From: Anaerolineaceae bacterium UBA4781 | GTDB taxonomy: Bacteria; Chloroflexota; Anaerolineae; Anaerolineales; Anaerolineaceae | Length of the DNA stretch: 24,408 nucleotides | Direction of reading: 5' to 3' | Assembly: GCA_002403105.1 (NCBI GenBank) | Contig: DHHD01000063.1 | Coordinates: forward strand, 2,998 to 27,405 | Made by a program: the position numbers and the translations under genes | Notes under the pieces: generated by a model | Database searches by the model: none | Seen by the model: only the letters and a program-made list of their open reading frames with translations | Told to the model about the DNA's origin: nothing | Shown here: one piece after another, positions 1 to 7,784 of the stretch | Position numbering within the stretch: position 1 is the first letter of the stretch | Layout of the letters: every line of letters starts with the position of its first letter

Positions 1-260
1 TTCGCAATTCTGGCAGCAACCACATTAGCTTCATCGCTGGATGTGACTGCCACCAACGCGTCAGTCATATCAATGCCTGCCTTATTGAGAATATCCCGGT
101 CAAAACCTATTCCAACCACTGTGCTTCCATGGAACGTTTTACCAAGATTTTCAAACGCCAGTATATCTTTATCGATCACAATGACTTCATTGCCGCGTTG
201 ATCCATTTCTTGAGCAATATTGGAGCCCAACCTTCCACAACCAATAATTATTAACTTCAC
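1..260 (-). CDS. TrkA-like NAD-binding K+ uptake regulator (N-terminal part, truncated by window edge)
   Basis: Only about 86 codons are visible. The N-terminus reads VKLIIIGCGRLGSNIAQ, a Rossmann start with the glycine-rich GCGRLGS loop, followed by an acidic strand end (VIVIDKD) expected to bind the adenine ribose of NAD(H). Further on, DALVAVTSSDEANVVAARIA is typical of TrkA-N/RCK domains. Such proteins sit on the cytoplasmic face of Trk/Ktr channels and gate K+ flux according to NAD(H) or ATP. The start is GTG at 258-260, chosen because GGAGG lies just upstream. It overlaps the stop of the P-type ATPase by 4 bp (GTGA), so translation is probably coupled. The C-terminal RCK domain and any partner channel lie outside the window. 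The family assignment is secure; the exact subtype (KtrA-size or long TrkA) cannot be seen. Confidence 0.85.
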   Translation of the reverse strand, partial: MKLIIIGCGRLGSNIAQEMDQRGNEVIVIDKDILAFENLGKTFHGSTVVGIGFDRDILNKAGIDMTDALVAVTSSDEANVVAARIA

Positions 261-3112
261 TTCGCGCCTCCTTCATACACTCTCTTTGGAGATTTTTTTC
301 TTTTAATCCATTTTCGAATTTCATCCACAATTATTAATGAAGGTATCCAAGCTGATAAGAACAACCAATTTTTCAACGGAAAACTATTTGTTCCAATAAA
401 CTTCTGGAAAAATGGAATGTAAACGATCGCAAAAATGACAATGATCTCAGTAAGAATGCCAATCCAAATCATCTTGTTCTTAAAGAGCGGCATTTTCAGG
501 ATGGGTGTGCTTTCCGCTCGTTGAGCGAAAAGATTACCGATTTGCGTTGCTACCACCGCAGCAAGTGCCATGGCTGTAGCTGACCGATAAATATCCCCGG
601 AACCAGGCAGATCCATCCACTGACCGGCAAAACCATTTGTCCAGTAATAATAGTAGAAAGCTGCCATCGTTGCAATACTCTGTATTGGGCCAAGTATTAA
701 ATAAGCTCTTAGTAATAGTTTGGGGGTAATTACATGCTCATTCAAATTACGCGGTGGTTGCTGCATAGTGCCCGGTTCGGGTGGTTCAGCACCCAGTGCC
801 AATGCCGGAACTATATCAGTTCCTAGATCTACAGCCAGAATATGCATCACATTTAAAGCAAGTGGAATTCTGGCGGCTGAAAATGCATAAAGAATAAAAG
901 GTACAGCTTCAGGTGTATTGCTTGTAAAAATATAGGTAGTGAACTTTTTAATATTGGCATACACCGCGCGACCTTCTTCAACAGCATTGACGATAGACGC
1001 AAAATTGTCATCCAGCAGGATCATGGAAGCTGCTTCTTTAGCAACATCACTGCCGGTAATACCCATCGCTACGCCGATATTAGCGCGTTTCAAAGCAGGA
1101 GCATCATTCACTCCATCACCGGTAACTGCCACAATATGACCCAGGTCCTGTAAAGCCATCACTACGCGCAATTTATCTTCAGGAGCAACTCTGGCAAATA
1201 TTACCTCATCTTTAAAAGCAGCCTTTAGCTCATCATCAGTAAGCTTATCCAGTTCAAAACCAGTTATGATGCGGGGATTTGCAGAACTCACAATACCTAC
1301 CCGTCGGGCAATACTTTCTGCAGTCAACCCATAATCACCTGTGATCATGATAACGCGAATGCCTGCTTGATTACACTTCTGTACAGCAGTGCTGATCTCT
1401 GCGCGAGGTGGATCCATCATAGAAACCAGACCTAGAAAAGTCAGGTCGTGTTCCACATCTTCAGCAGTTTGTGAGCTCAGGTCTTTCGGTAATCTGCGGA
1501 AAGCAACAGCCAAAACACGCAACCCATCGCGTGCCATCGTATCATTTTTTTCAACAGCCGCTTTCTTCCATTCTTCAGTCAGTGGGAAAACCTCACCAGA
1601 AATGGATATCTGTGTACAAAGATCCAGCAGTTCTTTCGGGGCTCCCTTCACATATGCAATACGCGGTCTTTGGTTAAAAGACAAACCATTCACACCTTGT
1701 GATTGTTCCAGATGAATGGTAGTCATACGTTTACGTCGTGAATCAAAGGGGATTTCTATAATACGGGGATAGGTACGCAGTTCTTCCTCTTCAGCCAAAT
1801 CACCTTTAAATGCCGCTACTTTTAAAGCAGCTTCCGTGGGATCACCCAAAATCCGCCAGGCGGTTTCTTCCCCCTGGGGTGAAATTAAACGCGAATTATT
1901 ACAGAGGAGAATAGCACGTAATATCTCCTGTAAATCCGAAGGCTGTACGATTGGACCAGTTCTATTTTTCCATTGAAAGCTGCCGGCCGGATTGTACCCA
2001 ATTCCATTAACCTCGATCGTCCCCTCTGAGAAACTGGATTCATGATGAATGGCCTGGGGAATCCAAAGCCGGCGCACAGTCATTTCGTTTTGAGTTAGGG
2101 TGCCAGTTTTATCGGTACAAATGACTGTTGTGCAGCCAAGTGTTTCCACTGCAGATAGTTTTTTGACCAACGCATGTCGTTTCGCCATCCGCTGTGTGCC
2201 CATTGCCAGAGCCAAAGTTACCGTTGGTAGCAAACCTTCTGGCACAAACGCAACGATCATTCCAAGACCAAAAATAAAACTTTCAACCAGGTTGATTTTC
2301 GCCAACAAGAAAGCCAGGACAAAAAAGACAAATCCAACCAGAATGGCAATGAAAGTAACTGTCTTTGTTATGGATTTCATCTCTATCTGTAATGGGCTGA
2401 GCTCTTCTTTCATGGTTTGGGTAAGGTGGGCGATCTTACCAAATTCAGTTTCCATTCCGGTGGCATATACGATTCCTTTTGCCGTTCCGGCAGAAACACT
2501 GGTACCTGCAAAAACCAGGTTGGGTTGTTCTGTCAATGAAATATCAAGCATAGTTGATTGATCCGCATTTTTTCCCACCGGACGTGATTCTCCAGTTAGA
2601 GTTGATTGCTCAACCCGGAAAGCCGCTTGCTCCACCAACCTGCAATCAGCCGAAATTTTTTCGCCCTCAGCGAACAATACCACATCCCCTGGGATCAGTT
2701 CTTCCGCCAGGATCTTTTCCTCTTGCCCTTCACGTAAAACCCGCGTATACGTGGGCAGCAATTTGCGCAGTTCTTCAGAAGCTTTTTCAGCACGAAATTC
2801 TTGCCAAAAACTAAAAGCTCCGTTGATAACGTTGACCATCCACACCGCAATTGCTAATTGCGGCATACGAGCTATGAATGCCGCAACTCCTCCAGCCCAT
2901 AATAGAATTGCCATTAAATGGGTAAAATTAGCCAGGAACTTTACAAAAAGGGATGTTTTCTTTTCACTTTGAAGCAGGTTGAGGCCAAATTCTTTCTGGC
3001 GGGAGAGCACTTCCTGTTTTGCTAACCCAAAAGGAGAAGAATTTAGAAGAGCATAAACATCCTTTTCAGAGGCAGCAACAAGCTTAGTTCGATCAATATT
3101 AAACGCGTTCAC
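257..3112 (-). CDS. P-type cation-transporting ATPase, P2C (Na+/K+-ATPase-like) group
   Basis: A 951-residue ATP-driven cation pump of the plasma membrane. The order is canonical: actuator loop TGES (173-176), M4 with VPEGLL (290-295), phosphorylation motif DKTGT (Asp334), KGAP nucleotide site (489-492) and hinge TGDGVNDAP (664-672), then M5-M10. The membrane residues match the animal Na+/K+-ATPase rather than SERCA: M5 has Y727, T730, S731, N732 and E735 (TSNTPE), M6 has DLGTD (D762, T765, D766), and the tail has VDEIRKWIKRKK, like the Na+/K+ pump's DEVRK ending. M9 keeps a glutamate (E889). The M8 aspartate of the third Na+ site appears to be Asn860 (QIGNL). No beta-subunit gene is visible. 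The start is GTG after AGGAAG. It is coupled by a 4-bp overlap to the TrkA-like gene, which suggests K+/Na+ homeostasis. The ATPase class is certain; the transported ions are inferred. Confidence 0.93.
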   Translation of the reverse strand: MNAFNIDRTKLVAASEKDVYALLNSSPFGLAKQEVLSRQKEFGLNLLQSEKKTSLFVKFLANFTHLMAILLWAGGVAAFIARMPQLAIAVWMVNVINGAFSFWQEFRAEKASEELRKLLPTYTRVLREGQEEKILAEELIPGDVVLFAEGEKISADCRLVEQAAFRVEQSTLTGESRPVGKNADQSTMLDISLTEQPNLVFAGTSVSAGTAKGIVYATGMETEFGKIAHLTQTMKEELSPLQIEMKSITKTVTFIAILVGFVFFVLAFLLAKINLVESFIFGLGMIVAFVPEGLLPTVTLALAMGTQRMAKRHALVKKLSAVETLGCTTVICTDKTGTLTQNEMTVRRLWIPQAIHHESSFSEGTIEVNGIGYNPAGSFQWKNRTGPIVQPSDLQEILRAILLCNNSRLISPQGEETAWRILGDPTEAALKVAAFKGDLAEEEELRTYPRIIEIPFDSRRKRMTTIHLEQSQGVNGLSFNQRPRIAYVKGAPKELLDLCTQISISGEVFPLTEEWKKAAVEKNDTMARDGLRVLAVAFRRLPKDLSSQTAEDVEHDLTFLGLVSMMDPPRAEISTAVQKCNQAGIRVIMITGDYGLTAESIARRVGIVSSANPRIITGFELDKLTDDELKAAFKDEVIFARVAPEDKLRVVMALQDLGHIVAVTGDGVNDAPALKRANIGVAMGITGSDVAKEAASMILLDDNFASIVNAVEEGRAVYANIKKFTTYIFTSNTPEAVPFILYAFSAARIPLALNVMHILAVDLGTDIVPALALGAEPPEPGTMQQPPRNLNEHVITPKLLLRAYLILGPIQSIATMAAFYYYYWTNGFAGQWMDLPGSGDIYRSATAMALAAVVATQIGNLFAQRAESTPILKMPLFKNKMIWIGILTEIIVIFAIVYIPFFQKFIGTNSFPLKNWLFLSAWIPSLIIVDEIRKWIKRKKSPKRVYEGGAK

Positions 3113-3162
3113 TTCTTCCTTATTATTATATGTTATGAAAATTGGATTATTGTTTTGCAGAA

Positions 3163-3197
3163 GGGTGAAATGATACTACGGATTCGCAAAATATCAA
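3163..3197 (-). promoter_or_regulatory. Candidate promoter for the P-type ATPase gene
   Basis: On the minus strand TTGATA (3192-3197) and TATCAT (3170-3175) are separated by 16 bp. This would put the transcript start near 3163, about 50 nt before the GTG start. Each box is one or two bases off consensus, so this is plausible but not strong. Confidence 0.4.
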
Positions 3198-3253
3198 GGC
3201 GGATCAGATTACAGCCCCCAACCTGACCTTTTGTGTAATACTCTCCAAACCTG

Positions 3254-3272
3254 AATGGTGCAAACCATTATA
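3254..3272 (-). promoter_or_regulatory. Perfect inverted repeat overlapping a TATAAT box
   Basis: AATGGT-GCAA-ACCATT (3254-3269) is a perfect 6-bp inverted repeat. On the minus strand a TATAAT hexamer (3267-3272) overlaps its upstream arm. It lies between the Mut7-C gene stop and the ATPase start. No good -35 box sits 16-18 bp upstream, so it may be an operator or small hairpin rather than a second promoter. Confidence 0.3.
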
Positions 3273-3311
3273 CGAAATCGATTACTGGGGATAATTATCA
3301 ACTCTGGTTGC

Positions 3312-4079
3312 TCATTCCGTATTATTGTGATTAGAGCTTGTTTCATCGATCGCAAAATCTACGATCTTTTTTAAGCGTTTATAATGGGTTCCTCGCCAGT
3401 AAATCCGCTCACAATCCTCACAGCAAGAAAATTCATGGAAATGCTCGCGAGTTCCAGGCAGTAAGTGTTTTGAAATTGTTTCTTTTTCAACAGGTTGCAG
3501 AAAACCATTACAACCCGTACAACGCGTGAAAGGCTTAATTTGCTTTTGTAGCTGAAATCTTTTGATCACTTCAACGAGCTGTTCTCTTGAATCGAGAGTT
3601 CTTACCAAATATCCATGTTCAATTTGATTTCGTTTCAATAATCCACGATCTCGTGTCAGGCAAATGCGTTTATCTTTTTCTGAAATTTCTGCCAGTTCAT
3701 CGTCAGAAAAATCATTTCGGTAGAAAACATTAAAACCAAGCAAGCGCAAATAAACAGCCAATCGACCCAGATGACAATCCAGCACAAATTTTGTCTCCCG
3801 TAGCGAACCAGGTCGAAGGTTAGTCACTTCTGAAATATCAATGGTTTCAAAGATCGGATAGACACTAACCCGGTCGCCATCACTGAATGGTGTTGAGAAA
3901 TTCACTGAAATACCATTCACAAGGATGAGATCCACCTCAGTATGGGGTACACCGCATGACTCGATGAGATGTTTGACCGTCTGCCCGGCAAGAAAAGAAA
4001 TCGCAAAACTTGTATATTTCCGTTTGGGTTGTAAAAAATCATTTAATTCCGCATAAAAGCGAAACGTAGCACTGTTCAT
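3312..4079 (-). CDS. Mut7-C RNase-domain protein with N-terminal ubiquitin-like domain
   Basis: A 255-residue soluble protein, not secreted. Residues 1-85 read as a small beta-grasp (ubiquitin/ThiS-like) domain: FRFYAELNDFL at the start, then LILVNGISVNFSTPFSDGDRVSVYP. Residues 95-170 contain KFVLDCHLGRLAVYLRLLGF followed by DDELAEISEKDKRICLTRDRGLL, the PIN-like Mut7-C RNase fold with acidic residues. The end carries two cysteine pairs (CTGC and CCEDC) flanking RIYWRGTHYKR, a zinc-ribbon pattern usual in this family. Full-length architecture is intact. The family is predicted to degrade or process RNA, but the substrate is not known. The start ATG at 4077-4079 has only a weak purine-rich ribosome site. 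A TATAAT-like box (4106-4111) lies upstream without a convincing -35. Confidence 0.8.
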   Translation of the reverse strand: MNSATFRFYAELNDFLQPKRKYTSFAISFLAGQTVKHLIESCGVPHTEVDLILVNGISVNFSTPFSDGDRVSVYPIFETIDISEVTNLRPGSLRETKFVLDCHLGRLAVYLRLLGFNVFYRNDFSDDELAEISEKDKRICLTRDRGLLKRNQIEHGYLVRTLDSREQLVEVIKRFQLQKQIKPFTRCTGCNGFLQPVEKETISKHLLPGTREHFHEFSCCEDCERIYWRGTHYKRLKKIVDFAIDETSSNHNNTE

Positions 4080-4232
4080 CGATTTTTATTTCTTTCAATG
4101 AAATTATTATACGGTGAACGAACCAGGCTAAATGAAAAGATCTTTAGAGACTTTAATTATGCTATTGAGGAAAACAAAAGAAAATCATTCCATAACCATT
4201 TTTTGATGATTTCTGTTTTTTTAAGTGATCGG

Positions 4233-5993
4233 TTATGACCTGCTGCGGATCAAATCAAGCAGTGCTAATGCTGCACTTTTCGGTCCTTCTTGTTCTTGCC
4301 CTGGAATACCCAACATGGTGCGAAGTTGGCCAATATATAGACCGTTGGTAAAAAAAGCCTTGAAATAACGTTCAGCGATTTCTTCATGTAAGCATTGATA
4401 CTGTACCGGTCCAAATATATTGGCAAAATAGTTTTCAACAACACCCGTGGAGGTGGTGGTACCTTTGCTCATTACCGCTCCACGCTTAAATACTTTTAAA
4501 GCATCAGCAGGGATATTGAATTGTTCGATAGCAAGATGCTCAGTATCAACCGCTTCATAATTGTTTGCATATAAGATCGCATCCACAGAAATTCCCTCAA
4601 CCAGGTATTCATAACGGGTGACTGGTAGAACCACCCGTGCATTTACCTGATCCGGGTTCATGATAATGGTGCGATCCATTTGACCAAATGCATAACCAGC
4701 TTGCAGATCATCCAAACGTACAAAAGCACCCATTTCCGTTCCATATCCGGCGATCCTGCCATCTGGTTGGAGAGAAAATGAACCCATATCATCTGCCACA
4801 ATTAATATTTCTTGAATATCATCAGATTGAAGACGGCGCAGTGCTTCGATGGTTTCTGATTTTCCAGCGCCGGAATCACCCATAATGACCAAAGTAAAAG
4901 GATCACCATTTTTCAGGGTTACACGAATCATAGCACCATGGAATGGCAGCAGTCCGGAACGCATGCGTTTGATATTATGCAAGGTAAGGATCATCTTTTT
5001 TAGATATCCAAAATACCCAAATTCATCCTTGTTGGGAATTGAACCGATCAGATAATTATTTTCTACGTCTTCATAGAAAAGGGTTTCGTTCCCATTCACC
5101 TGCAATGCAAATTCAGGTGGTGCTCCATAAATGAAGACCGCATCCGGTTGGCGTTTTAGATCTTCCTCATCTGCTAACTCAAAAAGGTTGCAGAGTGAAA
5201 AACCCAGCTCAAACAGATCCAATGAAAAATAGACCATGATCAACAACTCACCAACCTTGGCTGGATAACACAACCATTCGTTGGGCTGCAAGTTCAAATT
5301 CACCAGTGGATTTATATCCACCCTCTCAAATTGTCCGGTTCGTTTATTCATGGGTGTTTTAAAGATCATGGGAGGGTAGATCAAAGCCTGGCGAATGATA
5401 AACACATCCTGCAGTACATCATAGATTCCAGCAGGATAATTAATGTGGTATGGCAGTGCAATTGCTCCAATCTCTGCTCCTGCACTCACCTGGCGATAGA
5501 TCTTGGGATGATTGCCAGTGATGTTTTCCTGAATAGTTCTATAGGTTGAACGTACAATATGCATGAGGCTTTCAACCAGATCATTAAAGGTTCGGTATGG
5601 CTTTTGATCAAACCGGTCAAATACTGAATCACAAATAATGAGCCGATGAAGAGAGCGCCAATAATTGTATAACTGCTCAACAAACTCATTGAGCAAAAAG
5701 GGATTCTTGAGAAAAGAGGTTGAACCTTCAACAATTTTTTCAACTTGTTCAGCAGGTAGACGTGAAAGATAGAACAGAACCTCGATCAAAGTTTCTAATG
5801 ATTGGCGATTAATCACTGAATCCGGGAATATCTTCAAAAATGGTGATTGATGCTGTTTCAAGCTTTCCAGAAAACGCCAGAGCACTTTTGCAAATAATTC
5901 ACTTTTGATCAACTCTTCTGAATTATTACAAACACGATTCCTCACACGAAGAACAATTTTATCGTCGTAAAAGTGAAATGACCCGTTCTGCAT
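4233..5993 (-). CDS. Large P-loop ATPase with HPr-kinase/PEPCK-like C-terminal core
   Basis: A 586-residue cytoplasmic protein without membrane segments. The first 340 residues match nothing I recognise and are rich in aromatic and leucine residues. From about residue 348 comes PFHGAMIRV, then the P-loop MGDSGAGKSET (about 371-381) and a downstream VADDMGS. The order HG...GDSGxGKSE...ADD is that of the HPr kinase/phosphorylase core, which shares a fold with PEP carboxykinase. The usual HprK signature for HPr docking was not found, and no HPr or PTS gene is near. The ATG at 5991-5993 is preferred over the in-frame GTG 12 bp upstream because GGAG lies 6-7 nt before it. It has its own promoter and repeats upstream. 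A kinase or carboxykinase-like role is possible; no substrate can be named. Confidence 0.6.
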   Translation of the reverse strand: MQNGSFHFYDDKIVLRVRNRVCNNSEELIKSELFAKVLWRFLESLKQHQSPFLKIFPDSVINRQSLETLIEVLFYLSRLPAEQVEKIVEGSTSFLKNPFLLNEFVEQLYNYWRSLHRLIICDSVFDRFDQKPYRTFNDLVESLMHIVRSTYRTIQENITGNHPKIYRQVSAGAEIGAIALPYHINYPAGIYDVLQDVFIIRQALIYPPMIFKTPMNKRTGQFERVDINPLVNLNLQPNEWLCYPAKVGELLIMVYFSLDLFELGFSLCNLFELADEEDLKRQPDAVFIYGAPPEFALQVNGNETLFYEDVENNYLIGSIPNKDEFGYFGYLKKMILTLHNIKRMRSGLLPFHGAMIRVTLKNGDPFTLVIMGDSGAGKSETIEALRRLQSDDIQEILIVADDMGSFSLQPDGRIAGYGTEMGAFVRLDDLQAGYAFGQMDRTIIMNPDQVNARVVLPVTRYEYLVEGISVDAILYANNYEAVDTEHLAIEQFNIPADALKVFKRGAVMSKGTTTSTGVVENYFANIFGPVQYQCLHEEIAERYFKAFFTNGLYIGQLRTMLGIPGQEQEGPKSAALALLDLIRSRS

Positions 5994-6005
5994 CTTTTTC
6001 TCCAC

Positions 6006-6036
6006 TGTCCTATTATGTGAGACATTGTCCTATTAT
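6006..6036 (-). repeat. Two direct 11-bp repeats in the 5' leader (candidate operator)
   Basis: TGTCCTATTAT occurs at 6006-6016 and again at 6026-6036, exactly 20 bp apart, or about two helical turns. On the minus strand the unit reads ATAATAGGACA and lies between the -10 box (6047-6052) and the ribosome site of the P-loop ATPase gene. Same-face spacing just downstream of the start point suggests binding of a repressor as two tandem units. No regulator is identified. Confidence 0.45.
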
Positions 6037-6039
6037 TGA

Positions 6040-6075
6040 ATGGTGTATTATAGTGAATTAATCAGCATCAGTCAA
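6040..6075 (-). promoter_or_regulatory. Sigma70-type promoter of the P-loop ATPase gene
   Basis: The minus strand has TTGACT (6070-6075), a 17-bp spacer and TATAAT (6047-6052), only one base off the full consensus. Transcription should start near 6040, giving a leader of about 45 nt that contains the two direct repeats. It lies just after the stop of the amino-acid ABC ATPase gene, so the downstream gene can be expressed on its own. Confidence 0.8.
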
Positions 6076-6092
6076 TGATCCATTTGCATTAT

Positions 6093-6842
6093 CTAATGGG
6101 TCAATATCTGTGAAAGGAATTGCTTGGTTCGATCACAGGCAGGATGTTCAAAGAACACTTCTGGAGCTGCACGTTCGACGATCTTACCCAAATCCATAAA
6201 GATGACCTCATCCGCCGCTGCTTTAGCAAAACCCATTTCGTGCGTGACGATTACCATGGTCATGCCTTCTTTAACCAGCAACTGCATGACATCCAAAACC
6301 TCTTTGATCATTTCAGGATCCAGGGCGCTGGTTGGTTCATCAAAAAGCATTACTTTGGGTTCCATCGCCAAAGCCCGCGCGATCGCAACACGCTGCTGCT
6401 GCCCACCTGATAGTTCGGATGGATAATAATCAGCCTTATCAGCGATGCCTACCTTCATAAGCTGCTGCAAAGCGATCTTTTTGGCATCTTCCTTCTTCAT
6501 TTTTTTCACAATGCGCAAAGCAAGTGTGATATTCTCGGTAACCGTCAGGTGCCCATAGAGATTGAAGTTTTGGAAGACCATGCCGATATCGGAGCGGATG
6601 GTATTAATGCGATATTGGTTTTCAGATAAAGGTACCCCATCTACCAATACCTCCCCTTCTGTGGGACGTTCAAGCCAGTTCATGGTGCGCAGCAGAGTGG
6701 ATTTTCCTGAACCACTGGGACCAATGATCACCAGGACCTGTTTGGGAAATACTTGAAGGCTAACTCCATTCACTGCTTCCACAACTCCAAAACTCTTGGA
6801 AAGGTTTTTTACTTCGATCATGGGAACATTATTTTCGTTCAT
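6093..6842 (-). CDS. Polar amino acid ABC transporter ATP-binding protein
   Basis: A 249-residue ABC ATPase of the GlnQ/HisP type, the usual length for that group. Visible motifs are Walker A GPSGSGKST (41-49), Q-loop region MVFQNFNLYGHLT (88-100), signature LSGGQQQR (144-151), Walker B VMLFDEPTSALDPE and the switch histidine in VTHEMGF (His201). It energises import of an amino acid through the permease encoded just upstream, whose 3' end it overlaps by 14 bp (ATG at 6840-6842 behind AGGAA). It is the last gene of the binding-protein/permease/ATPase operon. The exact amino acid cannot be deduced. No clear terminator follows; the next gene has its own promoter. Confidence 0.93.
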   Translation of the reverse strand: MNENNVPMIEVKNLSKSFGVVEAVNGVSLQVFPKQVLVIIGPSGSGKSTLLRTMNWLERPTEGEVLVDGVPLSENQYRINTIRSDIGMVFQNFNLYGHLTVTENITLALRIVKKMKKEDAKKIALQQLMKVGIADKADYYPSELSGGQQQRVAIARALAMEPKVMLFDEPTSALDPEMIKEVLDVMQLLVKEGMTMVIVTHEMGFAKAAADEVIFMDLGKIVERAAPEVFFEHPACDRTKQFLSQILTH

Positions 6843-7707
6843 TTCCTAATTTCCTTTCGATCAACTTCATAATAAGTGAAAGAATCAGGGTAAGGGTTAG
6901 ATACAAGACGCATAGAATTGAATATGCCTGCGCAAATTTAAAAGAATGGCCAGCATATAACCGTGCAATCTGCGTGATATCGCGGACAGCCAAAATGGAA
7001 ACAAGCGAGGAATCTTTCAGCATTGAGATAAGATCATTCCCCAGCGCAGGAAGAACGTTGCGGATCGCTTGCGGTAGAATGACGCAGCGCATTGCTTGCC
7101 AGTGGCTCATTCCTTGCGAACGGGCTGCTTCCATTTGGCCTTTATTGATGGATTGAATCCCGGCGCGGAAGATCTCTGCTGAGAAAGCTCCATATGTAAC
7201 TGCTAATGAAATGATCGCGCGAACATTATTAGGAACTGAACGGATCTCAATAGCCGTTAGTTTTTCCCCAATCCCTGAAATGCCTGCATCCATAAAAAAA
7301 TCACCAATTATGTTGAGCAGTGTGATAAAACCAGGGATTAATACCAACGCAATAAAAAAAATAAGAACCAAAAGTGGAACACCCCGAATGATTTCCACAT
7401 AAATAGTTGAGATATTTCTCCAGACGATACTCTCCGAAACTCGCCCTAACCCTACCAGCAGCCCAACCAGTGTCGCAATACAATACGCAATAATGGTAGT
7501 TGAAATCGTCACACCCAGACCGGCACGGATAATATTGAATGCATCTTTAAAATCAGGATTGATCTGGATCATCAAGAATGTAATCAAGATCACCAGGCCT
7601 ATCGTTACCATCCACCATGGAAAATCTTTTTTCGTCAACTGCATATCATCAATAGATTGCAAACCGTTTTTATTTTTTTGTGTTGCCAATCGGTCATTCA
7701 CAGCCAT
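6829..7707 (-). CDS. Polar amino acid ABC transporter permease
   Basis: A 292-residue inner-membrane protein of the HisM/GlnP family. About 45 hydrophilic N-terminal residues precede the first membrane segment (WWMVTIGLVILITFLMI). Several further segments follow, with the permease motif EAARSQGMSHWQAMRCVILP (about 197-216), which docks to the ATPase. IYVEIIRGVPLLVLIFF is the conserved R-G-T/V-P region of this family. Only one permease gene is present, so it probably works as a homodimer. The start ATG at 7705-7707 has GGAG upstream. It is separated from the binding-protein gene by a 77-nt gap that holds a strong hairpin. Confidence 0.93.
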   Translation of the reverse strand: MAVNDRLATQKNKNGLQSIDDMQLTKKDFPWWMVTIGLVILITFLMIQINPDFKDAFNIIRAGLGVTISTTIIAYCIATLVGLLVGLGRVSESIVWRNISTIYVEIIRGVPLLVLIFFIALVLIPGFITLLNIIGDFFMDAGISGIGEKLTAIEIRSVPNNVRAIISLAVTYGAFSAEIFRAGIQSINKGQMEAARSQGMSHWQAMRCVILPQAIRNVLPALGNDLISMLKDSSLVSILAVRDITQIARLYAGHSFKFAQAYSILCVLYLTLTLILSLIMKLIERKLGNERK

Positions 7708-7728
7708 CAGCCGCTCCCATCTATTTTT

Positions 7729-7764
7729 TCCGTCAGATCAGTTTTAAGCAACTGACCTGACGGA
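7729..7764 (-). other. Intercistronic hairpin after the amino-acid binding-protein gene
   Basis: CCGTCAGATCAGTT (7730-7743) pairs with AACTGACCTGACGG (7750-7763) around a 6-nt loop; a flanking T-A extends the stem. In the minus-strand RNA one pair is G-U. A-rich rather than U-rich sequence follows on the minus strand, so it is not a classical terminator there. Its position between binding-protein and permease genes suggests 3'-end stabilisation of the more abundant binding-protein message. On the plus strand a T-run follows, so it could stop antisense transcripts. Confidence 0.6.
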
Positions 7765-7784
7765 TTCTTTTTTTATTTCAATTT

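Noticed and set aside
2100..2561. A 153-codon plus-strand open frame opposite the P-type ATPase gene
   Set aside because: It is antisense to a clearly coding frame, has no ribosome site and no recognisable domain; it mirrors the codon pattern of the ATPase.
4187..4228. CATAACC/GGTTATG inverted repeat after the HprK-like gene as a terminator
   Set aside because: The loop is over 30 nt and the stem only 7 bp, so folding into a functional terminator is doubtful.
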